The position numbers were made by a program, and so were the translations under genes. A stretch of 64,000 nucleotides of DNA. Source: JADMIH01 sp036399775 (GTDB lineage Bacteria; Chloroflexota; Chloroflexia; QHBQ01; JADMIH01). How positions within the stretch are numbered: the stretch's first letter is position 1; each line of letters starts with the position of its first letter. Location of the stretch: positions 1-64,000 of the forward strand of contig DASWMJ010000075.1 of assembly GCA_036399775.1 (NCBI GenBank). The letters are read 5' to 3'. A model generated the notes under the pieces. The model searched no databases. It saw nothing but the letters and a program-made list of their open reading frames with translations, and was not told where the DNA came from. This document shows positions 7,743-15,731 of this stretch, piece by piece.

Positions 7743-9431
7743 ATGCGAGACGTTTCGGTGGTGGATGTGGCGCGGGGCGAGGAAGATGAGGAGCCGAGAG
7801 TAGACGATCTGCTATTGCAGGCGGAAGAGGAAGTGGCCGAGCAGGCCGGCGTGCCTGCCCCCACCGGCCCGCAGATTGCTGCCCCTCGGCTTGCGGGCGA
7901 GCATGATACGGTTGCCATCCTCGATTTTGGCTCTCAGTATACGCAGTTGATTGCGCGGCGGGTGCGCGAATTGGGCGTGTACTGCGAATTGCTCCCGCAT
8001 GATGCGCCTGTCTCGGAGGTTGAGAAGCTGCGTCCCAGCGCCTACATCCTTTCGGGGGGACCGGCCAGCGTGTACGCGGAGGGTGCGCCCCAACTACCTC
8101 ATTACGTCATAACTGCCAACCGCCCCATCCTGGGCATTTGCTATGGCATGCAACTCCTGACGCATGCGCATGGCGGGCGGGTAGAGCCTTCCGACCACCA
8201 CGAATACGGCCCCGCACGCATCAGGCGCACGTCGGATAACCCCCTCTTTGCCGGGCTGGAAGGGGAATTGGCCGTCTGGATGAGCCACGCCGACCGCGTA
8301 ACGGAGCTACCCGCAGGCTTCGAGGTGCTGGCCTCCTCATCCAATGCGCCGGTAGCCGCCATCGGCAGGGGCACGACCATCGGCGTGCAGTTCCACCCGG
8401 AGGTCATGCACACTCCACAGGGCAAGGAGATGCTGTCTAATTTCCTCTTCAACGTGGCCGGACTGCGCGCCACCTGGAGCGCGTCGTCCTTCATCGAGGG
8501 CGCGATTGAGCAGATCAGGGCAGCCGTTGGTGAGGGGCGCGTGCTATGCGGCCTCAGTGGCGGCGTAGACTCCTCGGTAGCCGCCGCGCTCGTCCACCGG
8601 GCCATAGGCGACCGTCTGGTTTGCCTCTTCGTCAATAACGGCTTGCTGAGGCAGGGTGAGGCAGAGGAGGTAGTGGAGACATTCGGGCGCAATATGCACA
8701 TGAACCTGCACGCGGTGGATGCCTCAGACCGCTTTCTCTCCGCGCTTGAAGGCGTATCGGACCCCGAAGAGAAGCGCAAGCGCATCGGCAACACCTTCAT
8801 CCGCGTCTTTGAGAGAGAAGCCTTAGAGTTGGGGCATTTTGAGTTCCTGGCGCAGGGCACCGTCTACCCCGACGTGATAGAGAGCGCCACCCCTGAGCGG
8901 CCCTCGGCGGCGCGCATCAAGACGCACCACAACGTGGGCGGCCTGCCTGCCGACCTCCGATTCAAGCTGGTCGAGCCGCTACGCTACCTCTTCAAGGACG
9001 AGGTGCGCCGCGTCGGCCTGGAGCTTGGGCTGCCGGAGGAGATCGTATGGCGGCACCCCTTCCCCGGCCCCGGCCTGGCGGTGCGCGTGCTCGGCCCCAT
9101 CACGCACGAACGCCTCGAAACACTACGGCTGGCTGACGCTATCGTGAGACATGAGGTACACCAGGGCGGGCTGTGGCGCGACATCTGGCAGGTATTCGCA
9201 GTCCTCCTGCCTGTCCAGAGCGTGGGGGTCATGGGTGACAACCGCACTTACGCCGACGTGGTGGCCGTGCGCGCCGTTACCTCGGTGGATGGCATGACCG
9301 CCGACTGGGCGAAGCTGCCCTATGACATGCTGGGTCGCATCTCCAACAGAATCGTCAATGAGGTGCCGCGTGTGAACCGGGTGGTCTACGATATAACCTC
9401 CAAGCCGCCCGCCACCATCGAATGGGAGTAG
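7743..9431 (+). CDS. guaA: GMP synthase (glutamine-hydrolysing)
   Basis: Converts XMP to GMP using glutamine and ATP, the last step of guanylate synthesis. The class I glutamine amidotransferase domain has the catalytic Cys in GICYGMQ and the His/Glu pair in QFHPEVMHT. The ATP pyrophosphatase domain has the PP-loop SGGVDSS. The C-terminal dimerisation domain ends in the family-typical KPPATIEWE. About 55 extra acidic residues precede the first domain. I chose the ATG at 7743 because GGAGG sits 4 bases upstream; a GTG at 7731 would add four codons. The stop is overlapped by the start of the glycosyltransferase gene. guaB, its partner enzyme, is at 25-26.5 kb. Confidence 0.97.
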   Translation: MRDVSVVDVARGEEDEEPRVDDLLLQAEEEVAEQAGVPAPTGPQIAAPRLAGEHDTVAILDFGSQYTQLIARRVRELGVYCELLPHDAPVSEVEKLRPSAYILSGGPASVYAEGAPQLPHYVITANRPILGICYGMQLLTHAHGGRVEPSDHHEYGPARIRRTSDNPLFAGLEGELAVWMSHADRVTELPAGFEVLASSSNAPVAAIGRGTTIGVQFHPEVMHTPQGKEMLSNFLFNVAGLRATWSASSFIEGAIEQIRAAVGEGRVLCGLSGGVDSSVAAALVHRAIGDRLVCLFVNNGLLRQGEAEEVVETFGRNMHMNLHAVDASDRFLSALEGVSDPEEKRKRIGNTFIRVFEREALELGHFEFLAQGTVYPDVIESATPERPSAARIKTHHNVGGLPADLRFKLVEPLRYLFKDEVRRVGLELGLPEEIVWRHPFPGPGLAVRVLGPITHERLETLRLADAIVRHEVHQGGLWRDIWQVFAVLLPVQSVGVMGDNRTYADVVAVRAVTSVDGMTADWAKLPYDMLGRISNRIVNEVPRVNRVVYDITSKPPATIEWE

Positions 9432-10753
9432 GCGGGTTGGCACGGGACATCATCTCAAGCAAGCCTGCCCCTCCACAGGGCTGGACCTCCCTTCGCACTA
9501 CCATCGCCGCCTGGACAAGCGGCCTGCTCTCGAATACGTGGGCAACCGCCGCGCTCATCTTCGTGGTAACACGCTTTTTCGCGCTGGCCGGTGCCTACGC
9601 GGGCGGGCAGACGGTGCTGGTGCTTGAGCCGGAGCGTACAAAGAGCTGGTTCGCCGAGGTAGCCCTGATGTGGGACGCCGCCTGGTATGCAACCATCGCC
9701 CAGGACTTCTACAGCTACGCCCCCACCGCCGACGGAGGGACGAACGTAGCTTTCGCGCCCCTCTATCCCTTCCTGGTGCGCGCCCTATCCGAAGTACTCA
9801 ACCTGGTCACGTTTGGGTGGAACTGGGGCGACGACCAGTACGGCAGCACGATAGCCGCCGGGCTTATCATAAGCAACATCAGCTTTTTCGTGGCCCTCGC
9901 GCTGCTGATGCGGCTGCTGGCCCCCCGCGTGGGCAAGATGGGCGCGGCGGTGGTCGCGCTGGCGCTGGCCTCTCTGCCGCTCGCGTTCTTCTTCTCGGCG
10001 ATGTACACGGAGGGCCTCTTCCTGCTCCTGGTGGTAGCTTCGCTGCTGGTGGCACGCTCCGACTGGCGGTGGAAGTGGCTCTGCGCGGGCCTGCTCGGCA
10101 TGCTGGCGGCGCTCGACAGGTTTACGGGCATACTACTCTTGCCGGTGCTGGGCGTAGAGTACCTTTCGCAGGTGGGCTGGCGTCCTCGAAAGATACGCCC
10201 CGATATACTGTGGCTTGCCCTGGTGCCGCTCGGCGTGGGCATCTACGTGCTCTTCCTCTGGTGGCGTTTCGACAACCCGTTCGCGCTGAACGATAGCATG
10301 CTGAAAGGGTGGAACCACAAGGAGTCCTTCTTCTTGACCACCTACTGGGAGAGCGCCGTTCAACTATGGCAGAGCGTCAGTGGCACCTTTCCACCAGCCA
10401 TCGAGGGTGTACCTGGCTATAGCGACCCTGTACTTTACTATGGGCACGGCAGCCGCATGTACCTGATCCTGGACCTCGCAATGCCAATCCTGCTCTTGGC
10501 GGGCGCGTTCCTGGCCCGAAAGAAGCTGCTTGCTTCTGAGTGGACGTGGCTGGCGCTCGGTATTATCTATCCCTTGAGCACCAATATCACCTTCTCGCTC
10601 GCCAGGTATATGCTCCCCCTGTGGCCCGGCTTGATCTGGCTGGCGACGCTCAAGAGGCCCGCGAGGTGGCTGCTGGTGCCCTGGATGCTCTTCTCATTGG
10701 CGATTATGACATGGTGCGCCTACTGGTATGGAAGCGCGCGCTGGATAGGCTGA
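9422..10753 (+). CDS. PIG-V-like integral membrane mannosyltransferase
   Basis: A 443-residue polytopic membrane protein with roughly nine or ten hydrophobic segments. Between the first two lies MWDAAWYATIAQDFYS, followed by FAPLYPFLVR. The WD-x2-WY and APLYP motifs are those of PIG-V-type GT-C glycosyltransferases, which use lipid-linked sugars on the outer face of the membrane. In bacteria the acceptor is unknown. The ATG overlaps the last 10 bases of guaA, so it is probably translationally coupled although functionally unrelated. The C-terminus ends in aromatic, positively charged residues. Specific substrate is not inferable. Confidence 0.8.
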   Translation: MGVGGLARDIISSKPAPPQGWTSLRTTIAAWTSGLLSNTWATAALIFVVTRFFALAGAYAGGQTVLVLEPERTKSWFAEVALMWDAAWYATIAQDFYSYAPTADGGTNVAFAPLYPFLVRALSEVLNLVTFGWNWGDDQYGSTIAAGLIISNISFFVALALLMRLLAPRVGKMGAAVVALALASLPLAFFFSAMYTEGLFLLLVVASLLVARSDWRWKWLCAGLLGMLAALDRFTGILLLPVLGVEYLSQVGWRPRKIRPDILWLALVPLGVGIYVLFLWWRFDNPFALNDSMLKGWNHKESFFLTTYWESAVQLWQSVSGTFPPAIEGVPGYSDPVLYYGHGSRMYLILDLAMPILLLAGAFLARKKLLASEWTWLALGIIYPLSTNITFSLARYMLPLWPGLIWLATLKRPARWLLVPWMLFSLAIMTWCAYWYGSARWIG

Positions 10754-10758
10754 TAGGT

Positions 10759-10812
10759 TCTAATCCCTAACCCCTAACCCCTGACCCCTAACCCCTGGTC
10801 CCTGACCCCTAG
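10759..10812. repeat. (CCCTRAY)n heptamer array upstream of purD
   Basis: About seven heptamers of the CCCTAAC/CCCTGAC type lie directly after the glycosyltransferase stop and end at the purD ribosome binding site. The last unit, CCCCTAGGAG, runs into the AGGAG itself. Confidence 0.88.
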
Positions 10813-10820
10813 GAGATGAT

Positions 10821-12209
10821 ATGAAAGTGCTAGTCGTCGGTTCGGGCGCGCGGGAGCACGCGCTTGTGTGGAAGCTGGCGACCAGCCCTCGCGTGGACGC
10901 TGTGTATTGCGCTCCCGGCAACGGTGGGACAGCCCTTTTCGCCCAGAACGTAGCCATGCCTATCGCCACCGAGGCCGATTGCGACCAACTTGCCGGATGG
11001 GCGTTCAACAACCAGGTTGGCCTCGTGATAATCGGCCCCGAAGTGCCCCTGCGTCATGGTATGGCGGACTCGCTGATGCTGCTCGGCGTGCCGGTGTTTG
11101 GGCCTACCCAGGCCGCAGCCCGGCTTGAGTGGAGCAAGGCGTGGGCGCGCGATTTCATGCAAAGGCACGGCATCCCTTCCCCGCGCTACAAGGTGGTTGA
11201 GGGCGTGGGGCAAGTCTTGAGTATAATGCGCTCTCCGGCCACCCGGTACCCGTTGGTGCTCAAGGCAGACGGGTTAGCCGCAGGCAAGGGCGCGGCTGTG
11301 GTGCGCGACGGCGAGTCCGCAGAAGAAGCTATCGTGCAGATGCAGATGAGTGGCGCGCTGCCTGCCGACGGGGCGGCGGTCAAGCTGGTTATAGAGGAGT
11401 ACCTGGAAGGCTTCGAGGTTAGCGCGCTTGCCTTCACGGACGGCCACCGTGTGGAGATGATGCCGCCCGTGTGCGACCACAAGAGGCTGTATGACGGGGA
11501 CGTAGGCCCTCTAACGGGCGGCATGGGTGCCTACACGCCAACCTCACGCGTTGACCCGGAATTGTGGGCGCGGATAGAGCGGGAGATAATCGCCAGGGCA
11601 GTTGAAGGGATGGCGAGCGAGGGCATAACGTATAAGGGGGTGCTCTACGCGGGGCTGATGCTCACCGGGCAAGGGCCGAAGGTGCTTGAGTTCAACTGCC
11701 GCTTCGGTGACCCTGAAGCGCAGGTGCTATTACCACGCCTGCAAACACCCCTTGAAGAGGTAGCCCTTGCCGTAGCAGCGGGCGACTTATCGCAGGCAGG
11801 GAAGTTGGAGTGGAGCAACGATGCATGGGTAGGGGTAGTGGTCGCGTCGGAGCACTACCCGAACGCCAAATCTGCCCCGCAGCCCATCAGCGGCCTGGGC
11901 GACCTCGAAGATGGCGTATTGGTATTCCACGCGGGCACGGAACTGCGCGGCGCTGTGGCCCTCCACCCCGACCAGGCAAGCACGCGGCGCGAACGCTCCA
12001 TCTTCAAGACGCTCTTCTCCGGCCAGTCAGAGACCACGTTGCAACCCTCTGCCGAGCTTGAGCTAACCGCTACAGGCGGGCGCATCCTAACAGTAGCAGC
12101 CAGGGGCGCAGCCCTGGAAGAAGCGCGTGCGACAGTCTACCGCAATCTCCCCCGCATCAAGATAACCGGCTCGCAGTACCGGCACGATATAGGTGCGCGT
12201 GAAACGTGA
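10821..12209 (+). CDS. purD: Phosphoribosylamine-glycine ligase (GAR synthetase)
   Basis: Second step of purine synthesis: joins glycine to phosphoribosylamine with ATP. The start has AGGAG 6 bases upstream. The protein begins KVLVVGSGAREHALVWKL and has the ATP-grasp region LVLKADGLAAGKGA. It also carries the signature GPLTGGMGAYTPT and the metal-binding LEFNCRFGDPEAQVLLPRL. At 462 residues it is about 35 longer than usual, with an extension in the C-terminal domain (HPDQASTRRERSIFKTLFSG) that I cannot explain. It stands alone rather than in a pur operon. A hairpin terminator follows 30 bases after the stop. Confidence 0.96.
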   Translation: MKVLVVGSGAREHALVWKLATSPRVDAVYCAPGNGGTALFAQNVAMPIATEADCDQLAGWAFNNQVGLVIIGPEVPLRHGMADSLMLLGVPVFGPTQAAARLEWSKAWARDFMQRHGIPSPRYKVVEGVGQVLSIMRSPATRYPLVLKADGLAAGKGAAVVRDGESAEEAIVQMQMSGALPADGAAVKLVIEEYLEGFEVSALAFTDGHRVEMMPPVCDHKRLYDGDVGPLTGGMGAYTPTSRVDPELWARIEREIIARAVEGMASEGITYKGVLYAGLMLTGQGPKVLEFNCRFGDPEAQVLLPRLQTPLEEVALAVAAGDLSQAGKLEWSNDAWVGVVVASEHYPNAKSAPQPISGLGDLEDGVLVFHAGTELRGAVALHPDQASTRRERSIFKTLFSGQSETTLQPSAELELTATGGRILTVAARGAALEEARATVYRNLPRIKITGSQYRHDIGARET

Positions 12210-12238
12210 TGCGTAAGTTACCGGATCGGGAGCATAAC

Positions 12239-12270
12239 AAAGCCGGTGTGCGTAGTTACACACCGGCTTT
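12239..12270 (+). terminator. Hairpin between purD and the YciF-like gene
   Basis: A 12-base perfect stem (AAAGCCGGTGTG, 12239-12250) with an 8-base loop pairs with 12259-12270. The two flanking genes converge on it, so it may end transcription from both. The T-tract is short (three bases). Confidence 0.75.
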
Positions 12271-12299
12271 GCTGAACCGCTATCTATCCAGAGAAAGCT

Positions 12300-12833
12300 T
12301 TACTTCTTACCGCCTCCGGACTTACTCTTCTGCTCACCACCGGCCTTCAGCGCCTTCTCAAGCAGGGCAGGCTCGCTCTCTTCTAGCAGCTTGGAGGTCT
12401 TCTCCTCTTGCTCAAGGTTTTCCTTGAAGAGTTTGACGGCCTCCGTGTGCCCCATCTCACGAGCAGCCGAGATCAACCCTTCGTAGCTCAGGATTTCGTA
12501 TTGCTCGGCTTTGGACGCCGAGCCCGCGATTGCGTAGTCCCGAATCTCGTCCGCGCTCGCGGTCTCAGTTAGAAGCTTCGATGCCTCGGCCACCAGGCCG
12601 CGAGCGCCCGCGCAAGGCTCGCGCTTAGGCTCTTCACCCAGCAATTCAAATACCCGCTCCAGGTTCTTGATCTGCTGCTCCGTCTCGGTAATGTGGGTGC
12701 TGATCATCTTCTTCAGCTTCGCGTCGGTCGCGTTGTCGCGCATCTTCTCCTGTCCCGCGAGGAACTGGTGCTCAGCATCGTATATGTCCCCTAGCTCGTG
12801 CAGGAACATCGCATCCATAGTCTTGATGGTCAC
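12300..12833 (-). CDS. Ferritin-like DUF892 (YciF-type) protein
   Basis: The 177-residue protein matches the DUF892/YciF pattern: an initial FLHELGDIYDAEHQF helix, then HITETEQQIKNLERVFELLG, then RDYAIAGSASKAEQYEILSYE. The final helix is LFKENLEQEEKTSKLL. These supply the Glu/His pairs expected of a four-helix ferritin-like bundle. Family members are linked with osmotic or oxidative stress, but their reaction is unknown. The Lys/Gly/Ser-rich tail is disordered. The start is GTG with AAGGAG 8 bases upstream. It is monocistronic, with a large inverted repeat upstream. Confidence 0.88.
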   Translation of the reverse strand: MTIKTMDAMFLHELGDIYDAEHQFLAGQEKMRDNATDAKLKKMISTHITETEQQIKNLERVFELLGEEPKREPCAGARGLVAEASKLLTETASADEIRDYAIAGSASKAEQYEILSYEGLISAAREMGHTEAVKLFKENLEQEEKTSKLLEESEPALLEKALKAGGEQKSKSGGGKK

Positions 12834-12939
12834 TTTTGCGTCTCCTTTTCGCTCATCGTTATGATTCGTTGCAGGATTGGTCCTTCCTAATAGACCACTT
12901 CAGCAAAAGCAAAGAATATGCCATACTCTGGGCACGCGC

Positions 12940-13165
12940 CAGGGCAAGGGCATCTAAATGGGAGAGGCGAACGAAACCGCCAAGACGCCAAGAGCGCCAA
13001 GTACCCGCCAAGTATTTTATAGGGTTGTGTCCACAAGGCTACCCCGCTTCGCTTCTAGGGCATACATACCACAATAACTTGGCGGGTACTTGGCGCTCTT
13101 GGCGTCTTGGCGGTTCGTTTCGTATCAGTGGCTGCCGCTTGTGGCCCCCTTTCATGTTAGATGCG
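12940..13165. repeat. Long inverted-repeat (MITE-like) element, CTTGGCG family
   Basis: Perfect 39-base arms at 12975-13013 and 13077-13115 enclose 63 bases. The arms are built of a repeated CGCCAAGA/CTTGGCG unit. Outside the arms the flanks are also inverted relative to each other (GCATCTAAAT on the left, ATGTTAGATGC on the right), so the whole element is about 225 bases. Related copies occur at 14.7, 45.6-46.0 and 56.9 kb. It fills most of the gap between the YciF-like gene and the helicase promoter. It has no coding capacity, so any movement would need a transposase in trans. Confidence 0.85.
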
Positions 13166-13188
13166 TTTGCCCTATGGCACGCACACTC

Positions 13189-13217
13189 TTGACTTTCTCG
13201 CGTGGGGCGGTTATACT
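13189..13217 (+). promoter_or_regulatory. Sigma-70-type promoter of the DEAD-box helicase gene
   Basis: TTGACT at 13189-13194, a 17-base spacer and TATACT at 13212-13217. Transcription would start near 13224, leaving a leader of about 120 bases. Confidence 0.75.
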
Positions 13218-13265
13218 TGACGTAACGATAATGTACATAGGCCGAATGAAATATATCTTCTATTT

Positions 13266-13294
13266 GAGCCAGGTTTATCCACAGGCTCTTTTTT
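13266..13294 (+). promoter_or_regulatory. Terminator-like hairpin with a DnaA-box match in the helicase leader
   Basis: A GAGCC/GGCTC stem (13266-13270 with 13284-13288) is followed at once by six T residues, inside the transcribed leader of the RNA helicase gene. It could act as an attenuator. The loop contains TTATCCACA (13275-13283), a perfect match to the DnaA-box consensus. Whether DnaA binds is unknown; a single box may occur by chance. Confidence 0.5.
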
Positions 13295-13342
13295 GTGCGG
13301 GCATTCTGACGTCCGGCAAAGCTTTCTCATAAAGGAATTACA

Positions 13343-14704
13343 GTGACTTTCAAACAATTCGATTTTGACCCGCGCATCGCGGCAGGCGTGCAGGCGCTTG
13401 GTTATACAGTGCCTACACCCATACAACTTCAGGCTATACCACCCGTCATGCAGGGGCGCGACGTGATGGGCCTGGCCCAGACCGGCACGGGCAAGACCGC
13501 CGCTTTCGTGCTGCCGATCTTGCAGCGCCTCCTCAAAGGGCCTCGCGGCCAGGTGCGTGCTCTCATACTTGCTCCTACGCGTGAGCTGGCTGAGCAAATA
13601 CACGATGCCATAGGCGCGATGGGCACGCAAACGGGCCTTCGCAGCGTCACCGTTTATGGTGGAGTGAGCGCGCACGCCCAGGTCTCGAAACTTCGCAGGG
13701 GTGTAGAGATCGTCGTGGCCTGCCCTGGCCGCCTGCTCGACCACATCACCCAGAGCACCATCACCCTGTCTAAGCTCGAAGTGCTCGTGCTGGATGAGGC
13801 CGACCGCATGTTCGACATGGGCTTCCTGCCCGACATTCGCAGGATACTGCGGCATCTCCCCTCTGAGCGGCAGACGCTCCTCTTCTCGGCGACCATGCCT
13901 GCGGACATCCGCAAGCTGGCGAACGATATTCTGCGCGACCCGGTGACGGTGCAGGTTGGGCATAGCGCCCCTGTAGATACCGTTTCGCACGCGCTCTATC
14001 CTGTGCCAGCTCACCTCAAGACATCTCTGCTCATGAAGCTGCTGGAGCATACGGACACAGAGTCGGTGCTGGTATTCGCACGCACCAAGCATCGTGCTAA
14101 ACGCCTGGGGGAGCAGTTGGGCAAAGAGGGGTATAGTGTCGCCTCGCTGCAAGGCAATCTTTCTCAGAACAGGCGGCAGGCCGCGCTCGACGGCTTCCGC
14201 GACGGAACGTACCAGATACTCGTGGCAACCGATATTGCCGCGCGCGGTATTGACGTATCAAGTATCTCGCACGTCATCAATTACGACATGCCCGATACCG
14301 CAGATGCGTACACACATCGCATAGGCCGCACGGGCCGCGCCGCCAGCGTGGGGGACGCCTTCACCCTCATCACGGACGAGGACGCGGACATGGTGCGGGC
14401 GATAGAGCGAGTGCTTGGCGCGAAAGTGGAGCGGCGCACCCTGCAAGGCTTCGACTACGGCAAGGTCGCGCCCACACGCAACACCGAATTCAGCCGCCCG
14501 CCACGCGAGCCGCAACGCCGCCGACAGCAGCCCGTAGCTGAACCGGCTAATACCAGGGCGCAATCCGCTCCCGCCAGACCTGCCGCACCTGCACAGAACG
14601 GGTCACGCTATTCCACACAAACACCCTTCAACGGTAGCATGCCCGCGCCCGCACGCAGGGACAGGGACCGTCGCTCCCGCAACAGAGGAAGAGTATCGGC
14701 GTAA
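13343..14704 (+). CDS. DEAD-box ATP-dependent RNA helicase
   Basis: A 453-residue DEAD-box helicase with every core motif in order: the Q motif TPIQLQAIP, motif I AQTGTGKT, PTRELAEQ, DEAD in VLDEADRMFD, SAT, and the final HRIGRTGR. The C-terminal ~75 residues are basic and Pro/Ala/Gln-rich, a typical RNA-binding tail. Such helicases unwind structured RNA in cold adaptation and ribosome assembly. The start is GTG with AAGGA 7 bases upstream. A consensus promoter and a ~120-base leader with a terminator-like hairpin suggest post-transcriptional control. RhlE and CshA are the closest named types, but I do not assign a symbol. Confidence 0.94.
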   Translation: MTFKQFDFDPRIAAGVQALGYTVPTPIQLQAIPPVMQGRDVMGLAQTGTGKTAAFVLPILQRLLKGPRGQVRALILAPTRELAEQIHDAIGAMGTQTGLRSVTVYGGVSAHAQVSKLRRGVEIVVACPGRLLDHITQSTITLSKLEVLVLDEADRMFDMGFLPDIRRILRHLPSERQTLLFSATMPADIRKLANDILRDPVTVQVGHSAPVDTVSHALYPVPAHLKTSLLMKLLEHTDTESVLVFARTKHRAKRLGEQLGKEGYSVASLQGNLSQNRRQAALDGFRDGTYQILVATDIAARGIDVSSISHVINYDMPDTADAYTHRIGRTGRAASVGDAFTLITDEDADMVRAIERVLGAKVERRTLQGFDYGKVAPTRNTEFSRPPREPQRRRQQPVAEPANTRAQSAPARPAAPAQNGSRYSTQTPFNGSMPAPARRDRDRRSRNRGRVSA

Positions 14705-14722
14705 GCCAGTTCCTTTATATTC

Positions 14723-14924
14723 GCTAACCGCCAAGACGCAAAGATGCCAAGAATGGTAAGGTAACGCGGCTCTTTGCATATCTGCGTGCCTAGCCCCTGA
14801 CCCCTGACCCCTGACCCCTGACCCCTGACCCCTGATCCCTGATCCCTGATCCCTGATCCCTGATCCCTGATCCCTGATCCCTGATCCCTTATAATCTTGG
14901 CGTCTTTGCGTCTTGGCGGTTAGC
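14723..14924. repeat. CTTGGCG inverted repeat enclosing a (CCCTGAY)n array
   Basis: Thirty-base arms at 14723-14752 and 14895-14924 (29 of 30 pair) belong to the CTTGGCG family. Their loop holds the longest heptamer array of the window, 14794-14889, with about six CCCCTGA units followed by about eight CCCTGAT units. One repeat type has thus grown or inserted inside another. The rest of the 14705-15008 gap carries only the next gene's promoter. Confidence 0.88.
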
Positions 14925-14968
14925 ATCAACCTGCTTACGTTTTACGGTAGCGGCTCCCGCGCTCGGTG

Positions 14969-14977
14969 TGGTATAAT
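14969..14977 (+). promoter_or_regulatory. Extended -10 promoter of the PHP phosphoesterase gene
   Basis: TGGTATAAT is a perfect extended -10 located 32 bases before the ATG at 15009. No good -35 is seen, as is usual for this promoter class. Confidence 0.65.
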
Positions 14978-15008
14978 AGCAGGCTGATGCGCTAAAAGGG
15001 TCGCCCCG

Positions 15009-15710
15009 ATGAAAGACACAAAACAGGCCAATTTAATACGCGTAGACATGCACTGTCACACGCGCTTGAGCAAGGACTCGCTCAACAACCCGCGCAAGCT
15101 GGTAGAGACTGCGGCTGCGCGTGGCCTGGGCGCATTGTGCGTGACGGACCACAACGCCCTCGCGAACGCGCTCGCCCTATCGCGGCTGCCTGACCTGCCT
15201 GTCAGGGTGATCCCGTCGGAGGAAGTGAAGAGTAACGAAGGGGAGATCATCGGCTATTTCCTCTCGGAGCTTGTGCCGAAGGGCCTTTCTCCTGAAGAGA
15301 CGGTCAGGCGCATCAAGGGGCAGGGCGGGTTGGTGTGCGTGCCCCACCCGTTCGACTCGATGCGCACTGGCAGCCGCCTCCGCACCCCGGCGCTCGAAAG
15401 GCTGGTGGAGGCGGGCTTAGTTGACATAATAGAAGTGTTCAACGCTCGCGCGGTGAACGCCGAAGACAACCAACGCGCCCTCGATTACGCGCGCGAGCAC
15501 GGCCTGGCGATGTCCGCCGGGTCGGATGCGCATACTTTGGTGGAGGTGGGGCGTGCCTACGCTGAGATACCTCCTTTCAGCACGCCTGCCGAGTTCCTGG
15601 CGGGGCTGCGGGCGGGCAGGGTACACGGCACACTCAGCAGCCGTCTAATCCACCTGGGAAGCACCTGGGCGCGGGTCGCCAAGACGATCCCCGGCGTGCC
15701 CAGACAGTAA
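15009..15710 (+). CDS. PHP-domain metal-dependent phosphoesterase
   Basis: A 233-residue protein with the PHP metal-site order: DMHCHTRLSKDS, VTDHNAL, a Glu in PSEEVKSNEGEIIGYF, HPFD, FNARA and a final SAGSDAHT. Those His/Asp/Glu positions hold the trinuclear metal centre. Stand-alone members of this family include oligoribonuclease/pAp phosphatase-like and histidinol phosphatase-like enzymes; the substrate here is not clear. The C-terminal ARVAKTIPGVPRQ segment is short and basic. The DUF512 protein gene follows 21 bases later and is likely co-transcribed. Confidence 0.88.
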   Translation: MKDTKQANLIRVDMHCHTRLSKDSLNNPRKLVETAAARGLGALCVTDHNALANALALSRLPDLPVRVIPSEEVKSNEGEIIGYFLSELVPKGLSPEETVRRIKGQGGLVCVPHPFDSMRTGSRLRTPALERLVEAGLVDIIEVFNARAVNAEDNQRALDYAREHGLAMSAGSDAHTLVEVGRAYAEIPPFSTPAEFLAGLRAGRVHGTLSSRLIHLGSTWARVAKTIPGVPRQ

Positions 15711-15731
15711 ATGGGAGAAACGTAAAGCAGC

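Noticed and set aside
13275..13283. DnaA box considered as part of a replication origin
   Set aside because: A single box inside a gene leader, with no dnaA, no dnaN and no box cluster nearby.
14794..14889. Heptamer array considered as a CRISPR array
   Set aside because: The 7-base units are directly adjacent with no unique spacers, and no cas genes are present.
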